DNA of 64,000 nt from Caenimonas sedimenti (GCF_007833165.1 NZ_VOBQ01000008.1:186001-250000); one strand, 5' to 3'; positions 1 through 8,418 are shown, numbered from the stretch's first letter. The notes: generated by a model not told the origin, from the sequence alone. Program-made: numbers and translations.

Positions 1-29
1 GATCATGCCGCGCCCGAAGGGCTGACCCG

Positions 30-488
30 TCATACCAGGTCGTCGACCCGACCGCGGCGCATCATCAGCTTCTCGCTGAACTCGAACACCTGCTCGGCGC
101 GCTGGTTGAACACGCGCACCCGGCCGCTCATCACGCCGCGCTTGCCGTCCGAGAGCTCCTTCTTGCCCTCGACCGTGATCTCGGCCCGCAGCGTGTCGCC
201 GGGGCGGACCGGCACCGTGAATTTGAAGTCGGTCAGCTCGAGCGCGGCGATCGTTGCCGGGCCGAGGATCTCCTCCATCATCCCGGCGGCGATGCTGGCC
301 GTCAGCAGGCCGGGGCAGATGCGGCCGCCGAAGTTGGTGTGCTTCCTGGCGAACTCCTCGTTGATGAAGATCGGCAGCTTCAGGCCGGCCAGGCAGGTGA
401 AGTTGACGATGTCGGTCTCGGTCACGGTGCGACCGTAACTCTTGAAGACGTCGCCGGGGTTGAGGTCGTCGAGCGAGCGGTTGGACAT
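30..488 (-). CDS. MaoC-like hot-dog protein, catalytic residues replaced
   Basis: Single-domain MaoC-family (R-specific enoyl-CoA hydratase-like) protein of 152 residues, the usual length. The family core is visible at residues 20-62 (TETDIVNF, then GGRICPGLL). Active hydratases carry an Asp and, five residues later, a His; the equivalent positions here are Leu36 and Phe41, so ordinary enoyl-CoA hydration is doubtful. It may be a non-catalytic partner of another MaoC protein or bind an acyl-CoA for another purpose. Its nearest relative in the window is 14820-15308, which has the same two losses. The ATG at 488 faces away from the ACAD pair at 638, with a putative operator and promoter between them. 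Fold assignment is firm; function is open. Confidence 0.8.
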   Translation of the reverse strand: MSNRSLDDLNPGDVFKSYGRTVTETDIVNFTCLAGLKLPIFINEEFARKHTNFGGRICPGLLTASIAAGMMEEILGPATIAALELTDFKFTVPVRPGDTLRAEITVEGKKELSDGKRGVMSGRVRVFNQRAEQVFEFSEKLMMRRGRVDDLV

Positions 489-524
489 GGGTGTCGCCTT
501 GGTTCAGGTTGCGCTGGGATGAAT

Positions 525-564
525 CAAACTAACAGTTGGCAGGATACTCTCTCCGGCGCATAAT
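525..564 (+). promoter_or_regulatory. sigma70-like promoter with overlapping inverted repeat
   Basis: TTGGCA (536-541), a 17-base spacer and CATAAT (559-564) form a good sigma70 match reading toward the ACAD pair at 638. An imperfect inverted repeat, CAAACT-AAC-AGTTGG (525-539, five of six pairs), overlaps the -35 box and lies 37 bases before the divergent MaoC-like gene, a natural place for an operator. Seen by eye only; no start site is known. Confidence 0.45.
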
Positions 565-637
565 GCACTAGCCCGCCGGGCTTTGATCGTGTTCGCCGGG
601 TCCGGGCTCCGGCCCCTTGCCTCACGCCACCTGCCGC

Positions 638-1798
638 ATGCTGTTCCTCCGACCCGATTTCGAACTTCCTTGCGTAGGCGCCAGCACCGCCGGCCTGCGC
701 AGTGCCGTGCGGGCCTTCGTCGCCGATGAGATCGCCGGCGGCCGCATCACGCCACGATGCAACTCATGGACCGAGAGCCTCGCGGCGGACTTCAGCCGCC
801 GCCTGGGTGAACGCGGCTGGATCGGCTATCACTGGCCCACCCAGTACGGCGGGCGCGGCGGCACTGCCTTCGACACGCTCACGATCAACGAGGAACTGCT
901 CGCTGCCGGCGCGCCCGTCGGTGCGCACTGGATCGCGGCACGCCAGAGCGCCCCGTTGCTGATGCGCTTCGGCAACGAGGCGCAACGCCAGGAATTCCTA
1001 CCGGGCATCGCCGCCGGCACCACCTATTTCGGCATCGGCATGAGCGAGCCCGATGTCGGCTCCGACCTGGCTTCGGTGCGCAGCCGCGCCGAGCTGGCCG
1101 ACGGCAGGTGGGTGCTCAACGGCCGCAAGGTGTGGACCAGCGGCGCCCACCTGTGCCACTACGCCATCGTGCTGTGCCGCACCGCGCCGGCCGACCCCAA
1201 GGCGCGCCATGCCGGCCTGAGCCAGCTCATCGTCGACCTGAAGGCCCCGGGCGTGACCATCCGCCCGATCCGCATGCTCGACGGCAGCCACCACTTCAAC
1301 GAGGTGATCTTCGACAACGTGCAGGTGCCGACCGAGCGTCTGGTGGGCAACGCCGGCGACGGCTGGAAGCAGGTGAGCAGCGAGCTGGCCTACGAGCGCA
1401 GCGGCCCCGAGCGCTTCCTCAGCACGATGCCGCTGGTCGAACGCTGCCTGCAGCTCGTGCTGGCCGGACCGGCTGCCGTGGGCGACATCGCCGCCGGCCG
1501 CCTGCTGGCGCGGCTGATGACGTTGCGCAACATGAGCCTGGGGGTCTGGGGCGCGCTCGGCGCCGGCCAGTCGCCGGCGATCGAGGCCGCGATGGTCAAG
1601 GACCTGGGCACAAACTTCGAGCGCGACGCGATCGAGGTCGTGCGCGAGGCGATGACGGCCGACCCGCGCGTGGCCGGCGACGAAGCGCTAGCGCAACTGA
1701 TGGCCGACGCGCTGCCGCTGTCTCCCACCTACAACCTGCGCGGCGGCACCAACGAAGTGCTGCGCAACATGATCGCGAAGAACCTGCAAGGCAAATGA
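638..1798 (+). CDS. acyl-CoA dehydrogenase, large (catalytic) subunit of a pair
   Basis: FAD-dependent acyl-CoA dehydrogenase (386 residues from the ATG at 638; an upstream TTG at 617 is also in frame but has no better ribosome site). It oxidises an acyl-CoA to the 2-enoyl-CoA and passes electrons to ETF. Visible: MSEPDVGSD at residues 135-143 (flavin/substrate loop), a probable catalytic Glu253 in ELAYERSG, and the C-terminal FAD-contact GGTNEVLRN. It overlaps the next gene by ATGA, and that gene is a shortened ACAD homologue, so the two probably form a heteromeric enzyme like the FadE/ChsE pairs of steroid degradation. Substrate unknown. Confidence 0.85.
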   Translation: MLFLRPDFELPCVGASTAGLRSAVRAFVADEIAGGRITPRCNSWTESLAADFSRRLGERGWIGYHWPTQYGGRGGTAFDTLTINEELLAAGAPVGAHWIAARQSAPLLMRFGNEAQRQEFLPGIAAGTTYFGIGMSEPDVGSDLASVRSRAELADGRWVLNGRKVWTSGAHLCHYAIVLCRTAPADPKARHAGLSQLIVDLKAPGVTIRPIRMLDGSHHFNEVIFDNVQVPTERLVGNAGDGWKQVSSELAYERSGPERFLSTMPLVERCLQLVLAGPAAVGDIAAGRLLARLMTLRNMSLGVWGALGAGQSPAIEAAMVKDLGTNFERDAIEVVREAMTADPRVAGDEALAQLMADALPLSPTYNLRGGTNEVLRNMIAKNLQGK

Positions 1799-2862
1799 GC
1801 GAACTCGCCCGCCCCCTGGCCGAGGCGGCCGACCGATTGTTCGCCCAGCGCTGCGGCACCGATGTGGTCGCCAGCGCCGAAGCCGGTACCTGGCCGCAGA
1901 CCCTATGGTCGGCGCTCGAGGCCTTGACCCCCGCGCAGCTGCTGGTCCCCGAAGACCGCGGCGGCGCGGGCGGTGACTGGTCCGACGCCTGCGCCTTGCT
2001 CGAACGCGCCGGCGAGTTCAACGTGCCCCTGCCGGTGGCCGAGACGGTGCTCGCCGGCTGGCTGCTCGACCGCGCCGGCCTGCCGGCCGTGGCCGGGCCG
2101 CTGAGTTTTGCCTGCGGCAAGGTCGACCTGGCCGCGGCGCATCGGCAAGGGCGTGTCGCCTTCGAGGCGCGCAACGTGCCATGGGCGACACGCAGCACGG
2201 GGATGGCGCTGGTCGGTCTTGGCGACGACGCCGAGGCCTGGTTGCTGTACCTGCCGAGAGATTCGTACACGACCACGCCCGACCGCGCACCGGCCGGCGA
2301 CCCGCGCGACCGCGTTTCGGTGCGCGACCTGGCGTTGACCGAGCCCGGCGTGACCTGCCTGCGCCTGGAGGGCTTGTGTCATGCCGACGTCCTGGGCCGT
2401 GCCGCGCTGCTGCGCGCAACGCAGATCGCCGGCGCCTGCCGCCGGGTGCTCGCCCTGACGCTGGCCTACACCGGCGAGCGCGTGCAGTTCGGCCGGGCCA
2501 TCGGCCAATTCCAGGCGGTGCAGCACCAGCTGGCGCAGCTCGCCGAAGAGACCTCGGCCGTGCGTGTCGCGGTCCACGCGGCGGCGTCCACCAGCGACGG
2601 CTCCTGGTCGGTGGCGGCGATGGCGGCGGCCAAGCTGCGCGCCGGCGAGGCAGCGGGCCTGTGCGCCCGGATCGCACACCAGCTTCATGGCGCCATGGGC
2701 GTCACGGCCGAGCACCCCTTGCATCAAAGCACCCGCCGGATGCTGGCCTGGCGCGACGAGCACGGCGCCGAGGCCTACTGGGCGCGCGAACTGGTGCAGG
2801 CCTTGCGCAATGCCGGTGCGCCCAGCGCCTGGCAAGCCATCGTTGCCGCAACCAGCCGATGA
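1795..2862 (+). CDS. acyl-CoA dehydrogenase-like small subunit
   Basis: ACAD-family protein of 355 residues with a divergent N-terminal half and a conserved C-terminal helical domain: ERVQFGRAIGQFQAVQH (the FAD-contact helix) and QLHGAMGVTAEHPLHQ. No Glu is evident at the usual catalytic position. Its ATG overlaps the stop of the preceding ACAD (ATGA), indicating translational coupling. In the alpha2beta2 ACADs known from steroid catabolism one subunit supplies the base and the other completes the FAD site; this gene fits the second role (inference). The following CoA-transferase gene starts 34 bases after its stop, in the same direction. Confidence 0.82.
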   Translation: MSELARPLAEAADRLFAQRCGTDVVASAEAGTWPQTLWSALEALTPAQLLVPEDRGGAGGDWSDACALLERAGEFNVPLPVAETVLAGWLLDRAGLPAVAGPLSFACGKVDLAAAHRQGRVAFEARNVPWATRSTGMALVGLGDDAEAWLLYLPRDSYTTTPDRAPAGDPRDRVSVRDLALTEPGVTCLRLEGLCHADVLGRAALLRATQIAGACRRVLALTLAYTGERVQFGRAIGQFQAVQHQLAQLAEETSAVRVAVHAAASTSDGSWSVAAMAAAKLRAGEAAGLCARIAHQLHGAMGVTAEHPLHQSTRRMLAWRDEHGAEAYWARELVQALRNAGAPSAWQAIVAATSR

Positions 2863-2896
2863 CGATGCGGCCCCACGCTGCTGACAGGAGCCCGAC

Positions 2897-4102
2897 TTGA
2901 CACCACTGCACGGCATCCGGGTGCTCGACCTGACCGGCTATCTGATGGGCCCGTTCGCCACGCAGATCCTCGGCGACATGGGTGCCGACGTGATCAAGGT
3001 CGAACCGACCGAAGGCGACCTCGTGCGCGCGATCGGCCCGACGCGCAGCCCCGGCATGGGCGGCATCTTCCAGCAGAACAACCGCAACAAGCGCAGCATC
3101 GTGCTTGACCTGAAGCAGCCCGCCGGGCGCGATGCCGTGCTCAGGCTGGCCAAGAACGCCGACATCTTCATCTACAACGTGCGGCCGGCCGCGATGGCGC
3201 GGCTGGGTCTGTCGTACGAAGCCGTGTCCGCCGCGAATCCGGCCATCGTGTACGTTGGAGCGGTCGGTTTCGGCCAGGACGGTCCCTATGCGGCCAAGCC
3301 CGCGCTAGACGACCTGATGCAGGGCATGTCGGGCATCCCCAGCCTCTTCGAGCGCGCCGGCGCCGAGGGGCCGCGCTACATCCCGATGGCGATGGCCGAC
3401 CGTTACTCGGGCATCTGCCTGGTCAACGCCGTGCTCGGGGCGCTGGTCCACAGGCTGCGCAGCGGCGAGGGCCAGGCGGTCGAGGTGCCGATGTTCGAGT
3501 CGCTGGTGCAGGGCGTGCTTGGCGACCACCTGATGGGCGCCAGCTTCGAGCCCGCGCTGGGTCCGCTCGGCTACCCGCGCCATCTCAGCCACGACCGGCG
3601 GCCGTTCCGCACGCTCGACGGCCACCTCTGCACCTTCGTCATCAACGACCGCCAGTGGCGCGCAGTGCTCGACGCCATCGGCGAGGGCGAGCGCATGAAG
3701 GACCCCCGCTTCGCCACCCTGCAAGCCCGCACCGAGCATTCGGCCGAGGTCTACGCCTTCCTCGACGCGACCTTCCGCACGCGCACCACCGCGCAGTGGC
3801 TGGAACTGCTGCAAGAGGCCGACGTGCCCGCCGGGCCGCTGCATTCGCTGGAGTCGCTGCTCGAGGACGAACACCTGAAGGCAGTCGGCTTTTTCGAGCG
3901 CCACGAACACCCGACAGAGGGCACCGTCATCAGCCTGCGGCCGCCGTCGCGCTGGTCAAAGACGCCGCTGGCCATCGGCCGGCTGCCGCCGCGTCTCGGC
4001 GAGCACAGCGCCGAGGTCTTGCGGGAAGCCGGCTACTCGCAGGCCGAGGTGGCGGCGCTCGCGGCGGCTGGCGTCACCTCGAACCACGCCACCGGGACGT
4101 GA
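2897..4102 (+). CDS. CaiB/BaiF class III CoA-transferase
   Basis: Formyl-CoA transferase-type (family III) enzyme, 401 residues, moving CoA between carboxylic acids through an aspartyl-CoA anhydride. The family start (GIRVLDLTGYLMGP), the RNKRSIVLDLK block near residue 63 and the catalytic Asp138 in PALDDLMQG are present. The start is TTG at 2897, chosen because AGGAG (2886-2890) sits 6 bases upstream and no ATG fits the conserved N-terminus. It resembles the CoA-transferase at 35645-36895, with which it shares the PALDD and GFFE blocks, more than the other family members here. Last gene of the 638-4102 run. Donor and acceptor unknown. Confidence 0.87.
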   Translation: MTPLHGIRVLDLTGYLMGPFATQILGDMGADVIKVEPTEGDLVRAIGPTRSPGMGGIFQQNNRNKRSIVLDLKQPAGRDAVLRLAKNADIFIYNVRPAAMARLGLSYEAVSAANPAIVYVGAVGFGQDGPYAAKPALDDLMQGMSGIPSLFERAGAEGPRYIPMAMADRYSGICLVNAVLGALVHRLRSGEGQAVEVPMFESLVQGVLGDHLMGASFEPALGPLGYPRHLSHDRRPFRTLDGHLCTFVINDRQWRAVLDAIGEGERMKDPRFATLQARTEHSAEVYAFLDATFRTRTTAQWLELLQEADVPAGPLHSLESLLEDEHLKAVGFFERHEHPTEGTVISLRPPSRWSKTPLAIGRLPPRLGEHSAEVLREAGYSQAEVAALAAAGVTSNHATGT

Positions 4103-4158
4103 AGGCGATGGCGGGCAGCTTGCGGACCACTCTCGCCCACCCGGCAGCGCGCGGGCCG

Positions 4159-4941
4159 TCAATCGCCGCGGAATTGCGGCTGCCGCTTTTCCAGCAGGGC
4201 AGCTACGCCCTCCTTCGCGTCGGCCATCTCGAGCGTGCGCGACTGCGCAAACGCCTCCAGCTCGCCGGCCGCCTTGGGGTCCCAGTTCAGACCACGGTAG
4301 AGGCTGCGCTTCATCATGCGAACAGCGACGGGCGCGCAGGCGGCGATCTCGGCGGCAAGTTCGCGCGACTTCGACAGCACCGCGCCGGGTTCGACGGCGT
4401 AGTTGGCAATCCCCATTTCGGCCGCCTCGGTGCCGGAAAACACACGTCCTGTGAACAGCAGTTCGGCTGCGCGCGGCACGCTGGTGATGCGCGGCAGCAG
4501 ATAGCTGATCGCCATGCCGGAATGGATGCCCAGGCGGGCGAAGTTCGCACCGTACCGGGCCTCGCTGTTGGCCACGCGCAGATCGCAGACGAGGCCCAGG
4601 CCAAAACCGCCACCGATGGCATGGCCGTTCATCGCCGCGATCACCGGCACCTGCACTTCCAGGATGGTCAGGAACGGGCGGTAGATGCCGTACGACGCGT
4701 CGTGAGGCTGTTCGTTGCCGCGGTCGAGGATGCCACTGCGGAAGTCGGCGCCCGAGCAGAAACTGGCACCGTTGCCGGTGATGACGACGCAACGGATGTC
4801 GCGGTCGGCTTTGACCTGGTCGATGACCTGCTGGAACGGGCCCAGCATCTCGGGCGACATCGCATTGCGATGCGCGGGTCGGTTCAGGGTGATCTCGCAG
4901 ACAAGATCCCGGCGGCTCACAAGCACCGCGGCTTCGGTCAT
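4159..4941 (-). CDS. enoyl-CoA hydratase/isomerase (crotonase) family protein
   Basis: Crotonase-fold protein of 260 residues. The start ATG (4941) is preceded by a GGAG motif; longer upstream frames do not fit the family. The oxyanion-hole segments are recognisable (SFCSGADFRSG and NGHAIGGGFGLGLVCD), but both catalytic Glu residues of true hydratases are replaced: Gly in GGGFGLGL, and no Glu in YGANFARLGIHSG. It may therefore be an isomerase, hydrolase, lyase or C-C bond enzyme of the superfamily rather than a hydratase. It stands alone on the minus strand between two plus-strand runs and diverges from the Bug gene at 5074. Confidence 0.83.
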   Translation of the reverse strand: MTEAAVLVSRRDLVCEITLNRPAHRNAMSPEMLGPFQQVIDQVKADRDIRCVVITGNGASFCSGADFRSGILDRGNEQPHDASYGIYRPFLTILEVQVPVIAAMNGHAIGGGFGLGLVCDLRVANSEARYGANFARLGIHSGMAISYLLPRITSVPRAAELLFTGRVFSGTEAAEMGIANYAVEPGAVLSKSRELAAEIAACAPVAVRMMKRSLYRGLNWDPKAAGELEAFAQSRTLEMADAKEGVAALLEKRQPQFRGD

Positions 4942-5018
4942 GGGGTCTCCAACGGACAGGCCAATTCGGCCGCAGCAATTGTATTCAGCGACGTCGAACA
5001 CGTACAGCGCTGTCCCTG

Positions 5019-5044
5019 GGCCCGCGCATGGCGGGCCTGATTTT
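5019..5044 (+). promoter_or_regulatory. hairpin in the divergent intergenic region before the Bug gene
   Basis: GGCCCGC-GCATG-GCGGGCC (5019-5037), a perfect 7-bp stem with a 5-base loop, followed by TGATTTT. It lies 37 bases before the ATG at 5074, so it would fall in the 5' leader of the Bug mRNA. It looks like a weak intrinsic terminator or attenuator, but the T-tract is short. The rest of 4942-5073 holds a TACAAT-like -10 for the leftward crotonase (4978-4983 on the minus strand) and no convincing -35. Confidence 0.35.
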
Positions 5045-5073
5045 GATCTCAAAACCACCCTATGGAGACCTGC

Positions 5074-6039
5074 ATGAACTTCCTGAAGTTTGCGTCCATC
5101 CTGCCGATCCTCGTGTGCCTGGTGCAACCCGTGACCGCAACAGCCCAGAGCTGGCCCTCGAAGCCCTTGCAGTTGATTGTTCCCCAGGGCGCTGGTGGAA
5201 GCACAGACAACCTCGCCAGACTTGTTGCGCAAGCCTTGGGCGAGCGGCTCGGCCAGAACGTCGTCGTCGACAACCGGGCAGGCGCCGGTGGTGTGCTGGG
5301 TGTTGCCGCAGCAGCGAAAGCTGCGCCTGACGGGTACACGCTACTGATCGGCTCGAATACGACCGTGGCAGCGAACGCGTTTCTCTACGCCAGCTTCCCC
5401 GTCGATCCGCTGAAGGATCTGGTGCCGCTCGCGATGGCGGCCGACGCGCCCTTTGCGCTCGTCGTGCCGGCGGGTTCACCCCTGAAGTCGGTGGGCGATC
5501 TGGTGAGAGCAGCCAAGGCGGCGCCAGGCAAGCTCAACTACGGCTCGGGCACAAGCTCGGCACTGCTGTGCGCCGAGCTTTTCAAGGCCGCTGTCGGCGT
5601 CGATCTGCGCAGGGTCCCCTACAAGACCTCCGCCCAGGCCCTGACCGACATGATCGGGGGCCACCTGGACGTCATCTGCGAGCCGCTTTCCACCAGCCTG
5701 CCTAACGTCCGGGCGGGCCGTCTGCGCGCGCTCGCGCAGACGGGCGCCGAACGCTCGCCGTCCGCGCCTGACCTGGAGACTGTCGCGGAAAGCGTCAAGG
5801 GTGTGGCATATACGGCCTGGGTCGCCTTCTATGCGCCTGCGGGTCTTCCCAAGGACGTGGCGACGCGCCTGGGCAACGAGCTGTTCTCCATCGTGAACAA
5901 TCCCGCTGTCATGGACAGGATTCGCGCCATCGGCTTTGACCCCCGGCCAGGCAACGCGGAGTCGCTGGCGGCCGTACATCGGGCGGAGATGGCATCCGTG
6001 GCCGCCACGGTGAAGGCGGCTGGCATCAAGGCCGAGTAG
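5074..6039 (+). CDS. Bug/TctC-family periplasmic solute-binding protein
   Basis: Tripartite tricarboxylate transporter receptor-like protein, 321 residues. A Sec signal peptide covers about residues 1-25 (ending TATAQ), followed by the family hallmarks WPSKPLQLIVPQGAGGSTD and AAKAAPDGYTLL. The ATG at 5074 is preferred over the in-frame ATG at 5062 because GGAG (5065-5068) makes an ideal Shine-Dalgarno for it. Such proteins bind small carboxylates or related ligands in the periplasm. No TctA/TctB membrane genes occur in the window, so it either uses a transporter encoded elsewhere or acts as a sensor. A second Bug gene follows after 45 bases. Base composition looks slightly less GC-rich than that of its neighbours. 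Confidence 0.9.
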   Translation: MNFLKFASILPILVCLVQPVTATAQSWPSKPLQLIVPQGAGGSTDNLARLVAQALGERLGQNVVVDNRAGAGGVLGVAAAAKAAPDGYTLLIGSNTTVAANAFLYASFPVDPLKDLVPLAMAADAPFALVVPAGSPLKSVGDLVRAAKAAPGKLNYGSGTSSALLCAELFKAAVGVDLRRVPYKTSAQALTDMIGGHLDVICEPLSTSLPNVRAGRLRALAQTGAERSPSAPDLETVAESVKGVAYTAWVAFYAPAGLPKDVATRLGNELFSIVNNPAVMDRIRAIGFDPRPGNAESLAAVHRAEMASVAATVKAAGIKAE

Positions 6040-6084
6040 CCCCACCAAAGGGCTGCTCATCACCAACGGCAACCGGAGAACCAC

Positions 6085-7065
6085 ATGGCGCCGACATTTT
6101 CTCTCCTGCGACAGACGCTGCGACAGCTCGCCTTGTTCACTTTGTTCGCTTTGGGATCCTGGGCATCCGCTGCTGAGCCTTATCCGGCGAAGCCCGTCCG
6201 TATCGTCGTGCCTTTCGGCGCGGGTGGCAGTACGGACGTGTTTGCGAGACTGGTGGCACCCAGGCTGTCCGAATCGCTCAAGCAAAACGTCTTTGTTGAT
6301 TCAATGCCGGGCGCCGATGGCACCATCGGCGCCAGTGCCGTGGCTCGTGCCGCGCCCGATGGCTATACCCTGCTGATGACGGCCGCGAGCCCCTTGACAC
6401 TCGCGCCGGTGTTGCAGAAAGTGCCCTATGACCCGGTTAAGGACTTCTCACCGATCTCGTTGATGGTCAATCTGAACGGCGTCCTGGCGGTCAACGCGGC
6501 GCTTCCGGTGCGCACCATGCAGGAGTTCGCTGCCGAAGCACGCAGCCGGCCCGGGCGCATCAGCTTCGGTGCCGGCACCTCGCTCCTTCGCCTGATCGGC
6601 GAGCAGTTAAAGCAGTCTCTGCAAGCGGACATCACGGTGGTGCCCTACAAGGGGACCGGGCCGCAGCTGAACGCCGTGCTCGCGGGCGAGGTCGACGCCG
6701 TGGTCGACCCCTTCGTCGGCATTTCGCACATCAAAACGGGCAAGCTCCGCCCGCTCGCCGTGCTGCAGAGCAGCCGGTCGCCGCTGCTGCCCGACGTTCC
6801 CACACTCGAAGAAGCCGGAATCAAAGGGATCACGCTGGGTAGCTGGACCGCTCTGCTGGCGCCGGCGGGCACGCCGCCGGCGATCGTCGCTCGCCTGTCG
6901 GCCGAAGTGACTCGCATCATGGCGCTGCCAGAGGTGCGCGAACGCCTCGTCACGCTGTACCAGGAACCTGTCGGGAGCACGCCGGCTGAACTGGCCGCGA
7001 CGTTGGAAACCGACCTCGCCAAGTGGCGGCGAATCGCCAAGGATTCGAACTTCAAGCCCAACTGA
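6085..7065 (+). CDS. Bug/TctC-family periplasmic solute-binding protein
   Basis: Second orphan Bug protein (326 residues), with a signal peptide ending near SWASAAEP (about residue 30) and the conserved YPAKPVRIVVPFGAGGSTD and RAAPDGYTLLMTA blocks. GGAG lies just before the ATG at 6085. It is related to, but clearly diverged from, its upstream neighbour, so the two probably bind different ligands. It sits in a run with hot-dog thioesterases and a CoA-transferase, which suggests that the ligand is a carboxylate handled by this locus (inference). No TctA/TctB partner is present. Confidence 0.9.
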   Translation: MAPTFSLLRQTLRQLALFTLFALGSWASAAEPYPAKPVRIVVPFGAGGSTDVFARLVAPRLSESLKQNVFVDSMPGADGTIGASAVARAAPDGYTLLMTAASPLTLAPVLQKVPYDPVKDFSPISLMVNLNGVLAVNAALPVRTMQEFAAEARSRPGRISFGAGTSLLRLIGEQLKQSLQADITVVPYKGTGPQLNAVLAGEVDAVVDPFVGISHIKTGKLRPLAVLQSSRSPLLPDVPTLEEAGIKGITLGSWTALLAPAGTPPAIVARLSAEVTRIMALPEVRERLVTLYQEPVGSTPAELAATLETDLAKWRRIAKDSNFKPN

Positions 7066-7092
7066 GTCTGCATCTTTTCACCGGGAGCCGCA

Positions 7093-7518
7093 TTGCTCAT
7101 CGAAACCCACCTCGGGCGAGTCGCGCCCGGCGAGTGCGACCACCTCGGCCATATGAACGTGCAGTTCTACGTCGCCAAGGTCTCCGACGCGGCCTGGCAT
7201 GTGATGGCCTCGATCGGCATCACGCCGGCCTTTATCCGCGAGCGCCGCCAGGCACCGGCTGCGGTCAAGCAGGAGATTGCCTACCTCAAGGAACTGCGCG
7301 CCGGCGACCTGCTGCGCATGGACAGCGGGGTCCTCGAGGCCAGCGAGAAGCGGCTCACCTTCTACCACCGGCTGACGAACGTCGAGACCGGGCAGGTGGC
7401 GATGACGTCCAAGGTCTACACCGTCAACATGGACCTCGACGCGCGCCGCTCGACGCTGCTGGACCCGGCCATCCTGGCCAGAGCGCTGGAACGCCTGTTG
7501 CCGGGAGGCGCACCGTGA
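7093..7518 (+). CDS. 4-hydroxybenzoyl-CoA-thioesterase-type hot-dog protein
   Basis: Single hot-dog domain, 141 residues, with the FcbC/YbgC-type signature ECDHLGHMNVQFY (Asp16, His20, Asn22). Such enzymes hydrolyse acyl-CoA to free acid and CoA in the cytoplasm. The start is TTG at 7093 behind CGGGAG (7082-7087). Its stop overlaps the GTG start of the next gene (GTGA), and that gene is a tandem-domain relative, so the two are translated together and may associate. The acyl group is unknown. Confidence 0.83.
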   Translation: MLIETHLGRVAPGECDHLGHMNVQFYVAKVSDAAWHVMASIGITPAFIRERRQAPAAVKQEIAYLKELRAGDLLRMDSGVLEASEKRLTFYHRLTNVETGQVAMTSKVYTVNMDLDARRSTLLDPAILARALERLLPGGAP

Positions 7519-8417
7519 GCGTGCCGACCTTCATCACGGGGCGGGGTGCCATCAACCTGTGGGAATGCGACCAGTGGGGGCACCTCAACGTCCAGTTCTA
7601 CCTGGCCAAGGCGAGCGATGCCCAGGCTCATCTGATCGCGCATCTGGGCCTGGTGCCGTCGCGCCTGCGCAATAGCGCGGGAAGCCTGATGCCCGCGACC
7701 GACCGCGCGCTGTTCAAGCGCGAATTGCGCGCCGGCGACATCTATTTCATTCGTTCGGGCATTCGCGCCGTGGCGGCAGACGGCACGCTGGAGATCGCCA
7801 GCCGCATGGTCAACCAGGAGACCGGCATTGAATCGGCGGCGTTCGAGACGCGCCTGCGCTGGGTCGGACCAGACCGCACGACGCCCTTGCCCTGGCCCGG
7901 CGATGTGGCGGCCGCCGCCGCAAAGCTCGCGGGCGAACTGGGGGAACTGCGGCGACCTCAGCCGATGGCAAGCCTGCTGCCAGCGCAACGGCAGCTTGAG
8001 CGCCTCCTGCTGACCTACCGCGGATCGGTCGAGGCCTGGGAGTGCGATTCCGACGGCGTGGCACCGCCACGCGCTCACATTGCGCGCTTCAACGACGCGA
8101 TCACGCACCTGTTCCGGGCGATGAAGATTGACCGCGCCGAACTGTTCGTGAGCGGGCTGGGATCGGCGGCGCTCGACTACGACATCGCGTATCACCGGCC
8201 GCTGCGGTCCGGCACGGCGGTGGAGATTCGCAGCGGCATGCTCGCGCTGAGCGACAAGGTCTATCACCTGGTTCACTGCATTCTCGATTCCGCCAGCGGT
8301 GAACGCATCACCACGATCGTTGTTGCCGCGCTGTTCTTCGACCTGGCGGCGCGCAAGTCGGTACCGATACCGGCTGCGGTCCGGGCCGAAGCCCAGCGTC
8401 TCCTTGCAGGAGCGTGA
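7515..8417 (+). CDS. tandem hot-dog thioesterase-like protein
   Basis: Two hot-dog domains in one 300-residue chain. The first carries LWECDQWGHLNVQFYLAKASDA (about residues 15-36, quoted here as the family signature WECDQWGHLN), and a second WECDSDG appears near residue 175 followed by a diverged RFNDA segment, which points to an internal duplication. The first copy keeps the Asp, His and Asn pattern of the upstream thioesterase; the second keeps the Asp but has lost the His-x-Asn. GTG start at 7515 overlapping the preceding TGA. Probably an acyl-CoA thioesterase in which one active site has decayed, or a hydratase-like double hot-dog; substrate unknown. Confidence 0.75.
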   Translation: MSVPTFITGRGAINLWECDQWGHLNVQFYLAKASDAQAHLIAHLGLVPSRLRNSAGSLMPATDRALFKRELRAGDIYFIRSGIRAVAADGTLEIASRMVNQETGIESAAFETRLRWVGPDRTTPLPWPGDVAAAAAKLAGELGELRRPQPMASLLPAQRQLERLLLTYRGSVEAWECDSDGVAPPRAHIARFNDAITHLFRAMKIDRAELFVSGLGSAALDYDIAYHRPLRSGTAVEIRSGMLALSDKVYHLVHCILDSASGERITTIVVAALFFDLAARKSVPIPAAVRAEAQRLLAGA

Positions 8418-8418
8418 C

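Noticed and set aside
1-29. Possible minus-strand start codon at position 6
   Set aside because: Only two codons fall in the window and no Shine-Dalgarno is evident, so nothing can be supported.
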